Source of the DNA: JAKAIY01 sp036258195
GTDB lineage: Bacteria; Chloroflexota; Ktedonobacteria; Ktedonobacterales; JADMIN01
NCBI GenBank assembly: GCA_036258195.1
Contig: DATAED010000205.1
Span: 1 to 36,412 of the forward strand
Length of the DNA: 36,412 bases
Reading direction: 5' to 3'
The position numbers were made by a program, and so were the translations under genes. Under the pieces are notes generated by a model that ran no database searches, was not told where the DNA came from, and saw nothing but the letters and a program-made list of their open reading frames with translations. Positions 24,096-31,356 of this stretch are shown piece after piece (position 1 is the stretch's first letter; each line of letters opens with the position of its first letter).

Positions 24096-24430
24096 GGGTT
24101 GAAAACCTTTCTGTCTGCGTCATCAGCGGAGCGTGTCGGGGCCTGCGCGCAGACGATCCGCTGGCGCGCTCACAACAGGTTCCGGAGGGTGTACGGCTGT
24201 CACAGGAAGCGGTTGCAACCCGACGACGGTGTCCAGTTCAGTCCGTTCTTCCGTTTCTCCACCCGTGGGCTATCATAAGGCCGCAGGGGCGCGCGACGCC
24301 AGAGCCATTTGAGCCAGTGGGACGAATAGCCGCCCCGCCAAAACAGCGTGCGCAGCATTTGCGACAGATTTGCGACAATTGCCCGCGCCGGGAGCCACCG
24401 GTAACACCTGGGAGCGGGAGGAGTGGCAGC
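24096..24430. other. 335-base divergent intergenic region, ABC operon / methyltransferase
   Basis: No convincing gene is seen. The plus-strand frame of the methyltransferase stays open through here but lacks conserved sequence. The region should hold the promoters of both the ABC operon and the methyltransferase. A direct repeat near its end is listed separately. Confidence 0.6.
24357..24407 (+). promoter_or_regulatory. Two 11-bp-phased direct repeats in front of a promoter candidate
   Basis: ATTTGCGACA occurs at 24357-24366 and again at 24368-24377, i.e. with an 11-base period (one helical turn). Just after it, TTGCCC (24379-24384), a 17-base spacer and TAACAC (24402-24407) make a moderate promoter for the methyltransferase at 24431. 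Tandem 10-11-base direct repeats next to the -35 are the typical binding layout of OmpR/PhoB-type regulators; one such gene lies at 26018-26752. Confidence 0.35.
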
Positions 24431-25252
24431 ATGACAGCAGCAGGCGGGGATACGAGCGATACAGCCGACCCCTATGCCCGCATCGCCGCGTGGTACGACC
24501 TGGAGCACGACAGCTTCACCGACGACATCGAGCTGTATCTGGAGGCGCTCGGCGGCGAGCGGCGACGGCTGAGCATCCTGGAGGTCGGCTCTGGCAGCGG
24601 GCGACTGCTGGCGGCGCTGGCCAGCGCGGGCCACCGCGCAACGGGCGTCGAGCCATCCGCCGCGATGCGCGAGCGCCATGCGCGCCGCATCGCTGGTCTG
24701 CCAGAGCAGGTGGCGCGGCGCATCAGCCTGGTGGAAGGCTCGGCGACTCAGCTCAATCTGCCGCCCGATGAGCAGTTCGATGTCGCGCTGCTGGGGCAGG
24801 GCGTACTTGGCCATCTGACCCGCGCCGAGGAACGCACGGCAGCGCTCGTCGCCCTGCGTGGGCGCCTGCGACCTGACGCTCGCCTGATAGTGGATGTCGA
24901 TCTCGCTGGCCCACGCCGCCTGTTCGAATCGGCTGGGCGACTCTGGCTGCAGGGCGCCTGGCCCAGTGGTGAGCGCGGCGAGATCGTGGAGCATCTGATG
25001 TCCGGCGAACCAGGCGCCGAGCCTGGCGTGGTGGATGTGACGCACTTCTACGAGCAGCACGAGCAGGGTGGAGTGATGCGCCGCACTGTCACACGCACGC
25101 CGCTGGCGCTGCTCTCACGCGGCGAGGTGACGCTGGCGATTGCGCACGCAGGCTTCGCGTTCGAAGCGCTCTACGGCGGCTATGACATGGCGCCCGCCGA
25201 CGATACCTCCGCTCGCCTCATCGCCATCGCGCGTCTGGCCCAGGCAAGCTAA
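24431..25252 (+). CDS. Class I SAM-dependent methyltransferase
   Basis: A 273-aa cytoplasmic methyltransferase. It opens with DPYARIAAWYDLEHDSFTDD, the usual lead-in of this family. Motif I is LEVGSGSGRLLAAL (~50-63), an acidic residue follows in GVEPSAAM, and the motif IV region is FDVALLGQGVLGHL. The start at 24431 has GGGAGGAG 8 bases upstream; the longer open frame is not conserved in character. The substrate is unknown. Its stop codon overlaps that of the convergent histidine kinase gene. Confidence 0.88.
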   Translation: MTAAGGDTSDTADPYARIAAWYDLEHDSFTDDIELYLEALGGERRRLSILEVGSGSGRLLAALASAGHRATGVEPSAAMRERHARRIAGLPEQVARRISLVEGSATQLNLPPDEQFDVALLGQGVLGHLTRAEERTAALVALRGRLRPDARLIVDVDLAGPRRLFESAGRLWLQGAWPSGERGEIVEHLMSGEPGAEPGVVDVTHFYEQHEQGGVMRRTVTRTPLALLSRGEVTLAIAHAGFAFEALYGGYDMAPADDTSARLIAIARLAQAS

Positions 25253-25986
25253 GTGGGCTGGCTAGCGACGGGTGGCAGCGGCAGCTCCAGCGTGAAGGTC
25301 GCGCCGCTATCGTCTGTCGCTGCCAGCGTGACGGCGCCGTCCAGCGCCTCGGCGCAGACACGCGCCACCGCCAGCCCCAGCCCCACGCCCAGCCCGGCTC
25401 CCACATCATTGATCGCATCAGCGCCGATGTAGAGCGGCTCGAAGATGCGCTCGCGGTCGCTGGGCGCGACCCCTCCGCCCGCGTCGCGCACGCCAATCGC
25501 CACGTGGTCCCCGCGCCTGCGCGCCTCCACCCATACGGGCGAGTCGGGCGGCGAGAAGCGCAGCGCGTTCTCGATCAGCGCCGCCAGCGCCCGCTCTGCC
25601 AGCGAACGATCACCGTAGCAGCGCGCTGCGCCAGAATGGACGCTCACAGAGATCGTGCGTGGCGCATCAGGAGCTACTGGCTGCTGCGCGCGCTCGATGG
25701 CCCCAGCGATCAACGTGCGCAGAGGCATCACCTCGCACTCCGTCCACAGCGTGTCGTCGGCGCGTTTCATCACCAACTCCAGGTCTTTGACTACCTGCTG
25801 CAGGCGTAGGGCGCCGTCTGTGGCGACCGAGAGAACCCTGCGCTGGCGCGGGCTGAGCGTCTCACCTTTGACCCCCATATCCAGCTGTGTGATCATGCTG
25901 ACGACGGTATAAGCGCCTCCTCGCAGCGCATGCGACGCAATCGACGAGAAGGCTTCCTTCGCTGGCGAGGACTGTGGCTCCGTCAT
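25249..25986 (-). CDS. Soluble histidine kinase without sensor domain
   Basis: This 245-aa kinase consists only of a dimerisation/phosphoacceptor region and an ATPase domain. The H-box is SSIASHALRGG (His19), a divergent form of the usual SHELRTP. The N-box is ALIENALRFSPPD, G1 is VRDAGGGVAPSDRERIFEPLY, and G2 is GAGLGVGLGLAVARVCAEALDG. No PAS, GAF, HAMP or membrane helix precedes the H-box, so the signal must come from another protein or a small internal change. The response regulator gene lies 31 bases upstream on the same strand. GGAGAGGGA precedes the ATG. Confidence 0.88.
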   Translation of the reverse strand: MTEPQSSPAKEAFSSIASHALRGGAYTVVSMITQLDMGVKGETLSPRQRRVLSVATDGALRLQQVVKDLELVMKRADDTLWTECEVMPLRTLIAGAIERAQQPVAPDAPRTISVSVHSGAARCYGDRSLAERALAALIENALRFSPPDSPVWVEARRRGDHVAIGVRDAGGGVAPSDRERIFEPLYIGADAINDVGAGLGVGLGLAVARVCAEALDGAVTLAATDDSGATFTLELPLPPVASQPT

Positions 25987-26017
25987 GGCTCCCTCTCCAC
26001 GGCGTTTGGGGCGCCGC

Positions 26018-26752
26018 TCACACTGGTTGCAGGTTAAAGCGATAGCCCACCCCTGAAACGGTGAGAATCAGCCGAGGCTGTCGCGGGTCGCGCTCGATCT
26101 TCTTGCGCACGCGCGACACGTATACTTGAATCGTGGCTTCATTGTCTTTGACAATATCCTGGTCTGCGCCATCGAGCGCATGTTCTCCCCAAATGCCTCT
26201 GATCAGATCGGCATACGGGACGATCTCGCCCTCCCCTGCGAGTAGCGCTCGCATCAGCTTCATCTCGATAGGCGTGAGTCTCGCATCGTTACCGTCCAGA
26301 TCAATCTCCGGGCGCTGCTCATGGCGCCCAGCGCGCGGCAGGGCAGCCACCTGCCTTGCCGCACGACGATCCAGGATATTCTGGACGCGCCGGAGAAACA
26401 CGCGCGGCTGGAACGGCTTCGTGACGTAGTCGTCGGCAAGCTCCAGCCCGGCCACCTCGTCGCGAGTGCTGTCGAGGCTGGTCAGGAACATGCGGCCCGC
26501 GTCGCAGTCGACGTCAATGAGGCGTTGTGCGAACTCAAAGCCGTTCATCTCAGGCATTTTGATGTCGATCACGACAAGGTCAGGCTGCCACTCGCGCACG
26601 GTGGTCAATGCCCGGAGCGCGGAAAGCTCCAGCTTTGCCTCATACTCCGCCACCGTTTCGAGCGCCGTCATGCAGACCATGCCATGGCTGCGCTTGTCAT
26701 CCACCACGAGAATGCGCCACGGCGTCATGCGCGGCAGACCAGTGTGCTTCAT
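26018..26752 (-). CDS. OmpR-family response regulator
   Basis: A 244-aa two-component regulator. The receiver domain has VVDDKRS (Asp18, Asp19), the phosphoacceptor in VVIDIKMPEMNG (Asp63), Thr91 in FLTSLDS and Lys112 in YVTKPF. The usual G-ADDYV stretch reads GLELADDYV, and the segment before it is shortened. The C-terminal winged helix (LTPIEMKLMRALL ... IQVYVSRVRKKIERDP ... ILTVSGVGYRF) is typical of OmpR/PhoB and binds tandem direct repeats. GGAGGAGG lies 8 bases before the ATG. It is co-transcribed with the downstream kinase. Confidence 0.93.
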   Translation of the reverse strand: MKHTGLPRMTPWRILVVDDKRSHGMVCMTALETVAEYEAKLELSALRALTTVREWQPDLVVIDIKMPEMNGFEFAQRLIDVDCDAGRMFLTSLDSTRDEVAGLELADDYVTKPFQPRVFLRRVQNILDRRAARQVAALPRAGRHEQRPEIDLDGNDARLTPIEMKLMRALLAGEGEIVPYADLIRGIWGEHALDGADQDIVKDNEATIQVYVSRVRKKIERDPRQPRLILTVSGVGYRFNLQPV

Positions 26753-26780
26753 ACGGCTGCCTCCTCCGCTGGGAGTAGCG

Positions 26781-26822
26781 AGAGACGGCGCCCGACACTC
26801 GTCAATGGGCGGCGCCGTCTCT
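26781..26822. terminator. 12-bp perfect inverted repeat between patatin and response regulator genes
   Basis: AGAGACGGCGCC (26781-26792) pairs with GGCGCCGTCTCT (26811-26822) across an 18-base loop. It lies 36 bases after the patatin stop, so it could terminate that transcript. No T-tract follows on the minus strand. It also touches the extended -10 at 26823-26831, so it could instead be part of the regulator's start region or leader. Confidence 0.5.
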
Positions 26823-26831
26823 ATTCTATCA
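26823..26831 (-). promoter_or_regulatory. Extended -10 promoter candidate for the two-component operon
   Basis: The minus strand reads TGATAGAAT (a TGn extended -10 plus TAGAAT). No good -35 lies at the right distance. Transcription would start near 26816, inside the inverted repeat. Confidence 0.35.
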
Positions 26832-26858
26832 GCCGGGCAAGTGGTCTGGCGCCGCGTC

Positions 26859-27977
26859 TCAGCCCGCGCGCTGCTCCGCTGCGAGTGTGGCAGCCTCGGT
26901 CGACTCGATCAAGGGCGTCTCCTCCGCGCGCAGGCGGTCGCTCGGGCTGAGGGCAGACTGAGCGGGCGTGGGGAGATGGGCGCCCAGATAGGCGCGAGCC
27001 TGCTCGTAGGCGAGTTCGATCCAGTTCGCGGCATGATCGAAGTCCAGCGCGGCCTCGTTCATTGTGCTGCTCGGTCGCAACACATGAATCTCGATGCCCT
27101 CCGGCGCGCGCGCCAGGGCGCGGTCGAGCTGGAAGCGCCCCATCATCGTCGCGGTGCGTTCGAGGATCACCGCCAGCGCATGCGCGTTGGCCTGGCGCGT
27201 GGCGCGCGGTGCGCGCTGGATCAGCGCTTGCAGCTCATCCTCCAACTCAGGCGTCACCTCGTAGCCCGCGTCGATCACGAAGATGCGCCGCGCTCCCATC
27301 TCGATGGCCGCATCGAGGCTGGAGCTTTCCAGCGCGCCGCCATCCACGTAGATCTCGCCGCCGATGCGCACCGGCGGGAAGATACCCGGAATCGCGGCGG
27401 AGGCCAGCAGCGCCAGCTCCATCCGTCCGCGACCAAAGACGCGAATGCCGCCCGAGGAGAGGTTGGAGGCGATCACACGGAAGGGAACCTGGGTATCCTC
27501 GAAGCGACTGCCCGCCAGATGCACATTGAAGAGGCGCCGCAGACCAGCGTCACCATACAGCGACGGATAGCCCAGCGTGACGCGACGGATGGCCGCGACG
27601 GCATAGGCGCCCGCGAAGGCTGACGCCGCCGTCGGCAGATGCGGCTCCCATCCCAGCAAGATGCTGCTGGTGCTGAGGCCGCGCCAGATCTTCGCCAGCT
27701 TCTCCACGCCGTCGGCATTGGGCTCCATCGCCAGCACGGCGCCATTCCAGGAGCCAATGGAGGTGCCGACGATCACATCGGGTGTGATGCCGTGCTCCAC
27801 CAGCGCCTTCAGCGAGCCAACCTGCACAGCCCCACGCGCGCCGCCACTGGAGAGCACGAATGCGGTATAGTCGCGCCAGCCGGGCCTGCGCCGAGGACGA
27901 GGCGGTGCAGACATCGGCGTCGGAGTGGGCATGGCGTCATCGCTGTTTGGTTGCGTTTCTGAAAGAGTGTCGTTCAC
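26859..27977 (-). CDS. Patatin-like phospholipase
   Basis: A 372-aa protein from GTG 27977, chosen because AGGGGAGGGA lies 8 bases upstream; the frame is open to an ATG at 28016 whose ribosome site is too close. The patatin fold shows the oxyanion loop SSGGARGAVQVG (from ~43), the nucleophile elbow GTSIGS (Ser73) and the catalytic Asp in VDGGALE (Asp212), giving a Ser-Asp dyad. The N-terminus is Pro/Arg-rich without a signal peptide. Members hydrolyse acyl esters of lipids; the substrate here is unknown. The C-terminal ~60 residues are polar and probably disordered. Confidence 0.9.
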   Translation of the reverse strand: MNDTLSETQPNSDDAMPTPTPMSAPPRPRRRPGWRDYTAFVLSSGGARGAVQVGSLKALVEHGITPDVIVGTSIGSWNGAVLAMEPNADGVEKLAKIWRGLSTSSILLGWEPHLPTAASAFAGAYAVAAIRRVTLGYPSLYGDAGLRRLFNVHLAGSRFEDTQVPFRVIASNLSSGGIRVFGRGRMELALLASAAIPGIFPPVRIGGEIYVDGGALESSSLDAAIEMGARRIFVIDAGYEVTPELEDELQALIQRAPRATRQANAHALAVILERTATMMGRFQLDRALARAPEGIEIHVLRPSSTMNEAALDFDHAANWIELAYEQARAYLGAHLPTPAQSALSPSDRLRAEETPLIESTEAATLAAEQRAG

Positions 27978-28431
27978 GGTGGTATCCCTCCCCTGCGCGC
28001 CGTTGCGCCCGCTCATCGCTCCATCACATCTGGAGGGTGCGCGCGTGAACTCGCCGCGTCTCAGGTATGCCAGTATCGCTCACATAGCTATACGAAGCGG
28101 TGGGCGTTCGGTTCCTACCGGCGCGTACAATTGCGGAAAGTCGCAAGCCGCAAGCCAGAGCAACGTGCAGCGAGAGGGTCTTCACGTCCGAGTGGCTATC
28201 GGTATCTGATAGGTGATGGAGAGCCATCGCAAATGTCAGTTGGCGCCTTTGACCCTGTCCCAGGGAATGACTGGCCGCGCCAGCCCACGGCGCTCCAGAT
28301 GGCGCTTGGCATTCGGTCGATACCGCAGGAGCGTCTTGACCTCATCGAGCGGGCTGCTAATGCCCTGGCCTGGAAGGTACTTGCTGGGGCGGAACACCCA
28401 ACCAGGCGCAGTGACAGTCGCCGAGCAGCCG
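27978..28431. other. 454-base gap upstream of patatin and downstream of SDR
   Basis: There is no secure gene. It must hold the patatin promoter (ECF-type candidate at 28091-28115). A minus-strand frame from GTG 28397 to TGA 28236 (53 aa, VFRPSKYLPGQ... ending IPWDRVKGAN) reads like protein (KTLLRYRPNAKRHLERRG) but has no ribosome site. It might be a decayed gene end. Confidence 0.4.
28091..28115 (-). promoter_or_regulatory. ECF-sigma-like promoter candidate for patatin gene
   Basis: On the minus strand GGAAC (28111-28115), a 16-base spacer and CGTA (28091-28094) fit the GAAC-N16-CGTA layout of extracytoplasmic-function sigma factors. It lies about 115 bases upstream of GTG 27977. No ordinary sigma-70 promoter was obvious nearby. 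Confidence 0.25.
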
Positions 28432-29202
28432 TCAGATCGAGATGCCGCCATCCACCACCAGCGTCTGCCCGGTGATGTAGCTGGAGGCGGGCGCGCTGAG
28501 AAAGATGAAGGCGCCGCGCAACTCATCCAGATCGCCCAGGCGACCGAGCGCCGTGCGCGCCTCGAACCGCTCGCGGTAGGCGTTGATGCTGGCGGCGGCC
28601 ATGCGCGTCGGGAACCAGCCGGGCGCGATGGCGTTGACGTTGACGCCGCGCCGCCCCCACTCCATCGCCAGCGTGCGCGTGAACGAGATGACACCCGCCT
28701 TGCTCGTGTTATACGCGATGGTGTGGACGCCCTGCGGATCGCCCGCCACCAGCCCGGCGACCGAGGCGACGTTGATGATGCGCCCGGAGCCGCGCTCCAG
28801 CAGATGAAGTCCGACCGCCTGCGACATCAGGAACATGCCGTTCAGGTTGACGTTGATCACCTGCCGCCAGCGGTCGAGTGGCATCTCTTCGGTGGCCTGC
28901 CCCCACGTCTGCCCAGCGTTGTTGATGAGGATGTCGATGCGCCCGAAGCGCTCCAGCGCGGCGGTGACGGCGCGGCTGACATCGTCGGGCTGCGTCACAT
29001 CGGCCACGACGCGCGCGCAGGCGATGCCCTGCTGGGTCAGCTCGGCCTCGGTGGGGGCCAGATATTCATCGCGTCTGCCGGTGATGACGACCTGGGCGCC
29101 CGCGCCGCCCAGCGCCTCGGCGGCGACCTTGCCAATGCCGCGCCCGCCCCCGGTGACGAGCGCCACCTGCCCCGACAAATCGAAGAGGTGCTGCATCGGC
29201 AT
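28432..29202 (-). CDS. SDR-family NAD(P)-dependent oxidoreductase
   Basis: A 256-aa classical short-chain dehydrogenase. The cofactor motif is TGGGRGIG, followed by DVTQPDDV and NNAG. The catalytic Ser is in INVASVAG, Tyr and Lys in YNTSKAG, and PGW follows the active site. The C-terminus ends ITGQTLVVDGGISI. ATG 29202 is preferred because GGAGGG lies 7 bases upstream; the frame is open to 29544 without SDR character. It resembles gluconate 5-dehydrogenase or 3-oxoacyl-ACP reductase-like SDRs. The substrate cannot be fixed. It is transcribed alone. Confidence 0.92.
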   Translation of the reverse strand: MPMQHLFDLSGQVALVTGGGRGIGKVAAEALGGAGAQVVITGRRDEYLAPTEAELTQQGIACARVVADVTQPDDVSRAVTAALERFGRIDILINNAGQTWGQATEEMPLDRWRQVINVNLNGMFLMSQAVGLHLLERGSGRIINVASVAGLVAGDPQGVHTIAYNTSKAGVISFTRTLAMEWGRRGVNVNAIAPGWFPTRMAAASINAYRERFEARTALGRLGDLDELRGAFIFLSAPASSYITGQTLVVDGGISI

Positions 29203-29247
29203 AGATTGGCCCTCCATATCGTCGCGCTCGCGCCTGACATCGCGGTC

Positions 29248-29276
29248 ATCGTAGCCCGCACGCCGCTGACTGTCAA
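29248..29276 (-). promoter_or_regulatory. Sigma-70-type promoter for the SDR gene
   Basis: On the minus strand TTGACA (29271-29276), a 17-base spacer and TACGAT (29248-29253). The start would be near 29241, leaving a leader of about 39 bases. Confidence 0.6.
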
Positions 29277-29450
29277 CACGCGGAAGGCCGCTGCCACCTA
29301 CCTGCTGTGGGGTCGCCCGGAGTGTTTGGCTCAAAGGCCCAGCAGGGTGTGGAGGCCGTTGTGGAGGTATGGGCGCAGCAGCACGTTGGGCGCATCGCTC
29401 GCACGGCGTAGTGGCAAGTGTGAGCAGGGATGCCCTCCGCTTGCTTTGTG

Positions 29451-29690
29451 CTACGACACGCGGCGCTTGAAGATGGCGTGGTAGGTGCTGACGGTGTAGC
29501 TGTTGACGCCGCCTTTCCACGTATCGGGCGTGAAGGCGATGCACTCCCAGCCCAACTCGCCCAACCGGTTCAACTGGTCTTGCAGGTCGTCATCTGGCAG
29601 GTCTGCCTTGCGTAGTCCGATGCCCGTCTGCCAGTCGGTCTGTGCGCTCATTGAGATAACCTGGTATTCCCACCTGTCCATTGCATCCAT
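29451..29690 (-). CDS. DUF4177-like small protein
   Basis: From ATG 29690 this is 79 aa (MDAMDRWEYQVISMS...). The plan WEY at the start, DQLNRLGELGWECIAFTP in the middle and a closing HAIFKRR matches small DUF4177-type proteins (WEYkv ... LN.LG..GWE.v ... fkR), whose function is unknown. An in-frame ATG 9 bases downstream (29681) is an equally plausible start, since neither has a strong ribosome site. The frame stays open to 29849 without family character. A related gene lies at 30469-30663. Confidence 0.65.
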   Translation of the reverse strand: MDAMDRWEYQVISMSAQTDWQTGIGLRKADLPDDDLQDQLNRLGELGWECIAFTPDTWKGGVNSYTVSTYHAIFKRRVS

Positions 29691-29982
29691 CGCGCTCACT
29701 CTCACTTTGCTGCTTGACATCGCTCGTGAGCAGGAGTATCGCGTCTGCATCTCGCGACGACGGCACAACGCGGGGCATGCGTATCCCACGCATGTCACAA
29801 CACGGCCACCGCTGACGCCGGTTGCGTTGAGGTCGCTTCTGGCCGTCAAACGGTGGTCAGCGCCTCATGACGTGGCTGTGATGTGGGTGTGCGGCGTTGT
29901 GAGGGGCATGTGCGTGCGCCATGCGATGCTTTTGGGAGCGGTATTCCGCGACAAGTGACCGAACAAGGAAGGAGCGGGTCAG

Positions 29983-30231
29983 GTGCAAACGCAATCTGTG
30001 CGCACGGGCCATCGGGAGAATGCGCTGTATCTTCTTGGCGCCGCCATCGTCTGGGCAGGCATCTTCATTGCGGTAGCGGTGGTGCTGCAAGGCACGCCTT
30101 ATTTTGGCCAGTTGCTGCCCATACTGGGCGGCGGGGCGGTGTATTTTGTGGTGCTCGTGCCGATGTTGTTCGTCGCCGCCTCGCGCACGCCCTCACGCAC
30201 GACCGCTAGCCAGCCGCGCCAGGACCCATAG
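29983..30231 (+). CDS. Small two-helix membrane protein
   Basis: An 82-aa protein starting at GTG 29983, with a strong ribosome site AAGGAAGGAG (29965-29974) 8 bases upstream. Two hydrophobic helices (~residues 15-35 and 44-66) are joined by a short VLQGTPYFGQLLPILGG loop, and the C-terminus is polar. The clear ribosome site and helix pattern argue that it is real. It is flanked by oppositely oriented DUF4177-like genes. I recognise no functional family. Confidence 0.7.
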   Translation: MQTQSVRTGHRENALYLLGAAIVWAGIFIAVAVVLQGTPYFGQLLPILGGGAVYFVVLVPMLFVAASRTPSRTTASQPRQDP

Positions 30232-30468
30232 CGGCGCGTCGCTGCCAACCTTTGCCAACCGATGCCCCACTGCTGGCCCTGCTAGACTTCGCCGGATGCA
30301 CGTTCGCGTCCGATGGGGGCAACCCCGGCTTCTTGTTCGTTTAGTTCGTTGCAGGGGCGGCGTTCGGGGGATGAACGGTGTGGCCGTCAGGCAGTCAGAC
30401 AGACGGTGTGGGTTTGTGCTGGCTGTCTGGCGGTCACTTCCGGATGGTCGCTGCCTGCCTGGTTTGGG

Positions 30469-30663
30469 CTAGGGCTTGCGGCGCTTGAAAAGGAAGTCCA
30501 TCCCCAAAGCCGACCATTGTGTCACAACGCTCAGGTTCCAGTTACCTGCGCTTCCCGAATCCGTGCTGCCGTAGTCTATGACAGCCATGCTAACAGCTTC
30601 CCATCCTTCATCCCCATAAAGTGGAAGTATCTGGCTTATCTTCGCTACCTTGACCTCCGCCAA
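30469..30663 (-). CDS. Second DUF4177-like small protein, possibly 5'-degraded
   Basis: Up to 64 aa from TTG 30663 (LAEVKVAKISQILPLYGDEGWEAVSM...). The GDEGWE core and the closing DFLFKRRKP match the protein at 29451-29690. There is no ATG or GTG before the core, and the usual WEY start is missing, so it either uses TTG or has lost its 5' end. Local composition is less GC-rich than the neighbouring genes. Confidence 0.45.
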   Translation of the reverse strand: MAEVKVAKISQILPLYGDEGWEAVSMAVIDYGSTDSGSAGNWNLSVVTQWSALGMDFLFKRRKP

Positions 30664-31225
30664 CTGCCCGATACCCTGCCCACACTTCCGCCAACCTTGA
30701 CTGAACCTTGCCGCATCCTATCCTGGCCACATGCCCACCCGTGCTGAGGCTCAAGGAAGTTGGGGGCGACCTTGGTGGAAGCTATAGTGCAGCCCTGCCA
30801 CACGATACACGACCTTCTCTGAACATGCCGAGAGGTTCCCGCACCCTCCATCGCCCATCAATTCAAGCTTCTGGAACCTTCGGGGACATCCAGCCCACCT
30901 CACAAAACCTGCTGAAACCCGGAGCAATCAGCAAGGAACTTCGGGATAACATGGCGGGAACCCTTGGGAAAGCTGAGCCAAGATTGTATCGTCTGAGGGC
31001 AAGGTCGCACCAACCTGGTTCGAGGCTCCGCCGAAGCTTCGCCATCCACAACGCTTCCTGTCGCGCCGGACATTCCAGCTTCATGCCTGTTGACGAGGAG
31101 CCGGATTTGGCCATATACTGCTCTGGTGTCCAGACGCGCCGGAGGGCAAGGGTCTGCGGTAGTTTGGGCAAGGGTGTTCATCATTTTTCACAACGGGAAA
31201 GATGTCCGAAACCCTGAATTTAAGT
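30664..31225. other. 562-base gene-poor stretch upstream of tRNA-Cys
   Basis: Open frames exist on both strands but none shows a recognisable domain, consistent codon use or a good ribosome site. The base composition is less GC-rich than the surroundings. GGTTCCCGC (near 30834) and GCGGGAACC (near 30955) could pair over ~110 bases. A plus-strand promoter candidate is at 30760-30788. Confidence 0.5.
30760..30788 (+). promoter_or_regulatory. Promoter candidate reading toward tRNA-Cys
   Basis: TTGGGG (30760-30765), a 17-base spacer and TATAGT (30783-30788). The -10 is good and the -35 weak. It would start transcription near 30795 into the gene-free stretch, 430 bases before the tRNA. Confidence 0.3.
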
Positions 31226-31296
31226 GGCGACGTGGCCAAGTGGCAAGGCAAGGGTCTGCAAAACCCTGATCACCGGTTCGAATCCGGTCGTCGCCT
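31226..31296 (+). tRNA. tRNA-Cys (anticodon GCA)
   Basis: The acceptor stem GGCGACG (31226-31232) pairs with CGTCGCC (31289-31295), and discriminator T is at 31296, as expected for Cys. The anticodon stem is AGGGT/ACCCT around CTGCAAA, with anticodon GCA at 31258-31260. The T-arm is ACCGG-TTCGAAT-CCGGT (31272-31288). The D-arm contains TGGCCAAGTGGCAAGGCA. The CCA end is not encoded. Confidence 0.96.
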
Positions 31297-31317
31297 CCTA
31301 TCATTCCTTCCAACATG

Positions 31318-31356
31318 ACGCCCGCCACGATCACACATGATCGTGGCGGGCGTTTG
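31318..31356 (+). terminator. Rho-independent terminator after tRNA-Cys
   Basis: A perfect 16-bp stem (31318-31333 with 31338-31353) with a CACA loop is followed by a short TTT run. It lies 22 bases after the tRNA end. Confidence 0.85.

Noticed and set aside
26466..27623. 385-aa plus-strand open frame across the response regulator and patatin genes
   Set aside because: It spans two real genes antisense and shows no domain.
28213..29484. 423-aa plus-strand open frame opposite the SDR
   Set aside because: It is antisense to a well-supported SDR with all catalytic motifs; no domain is seen.
30708..31217. 169-aa plus-strand ORF before tRNA-Cys
   Set aside because: No domain, no ribosome site, and composition unlike neighbouring genes; it runs to the edge of the tRNA.
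31226..31296. Phage or island attachment site at tRNA-Cys
   Set aside because: No integrase gene is in the window and no second copy of the tRNA 3' end was seen.
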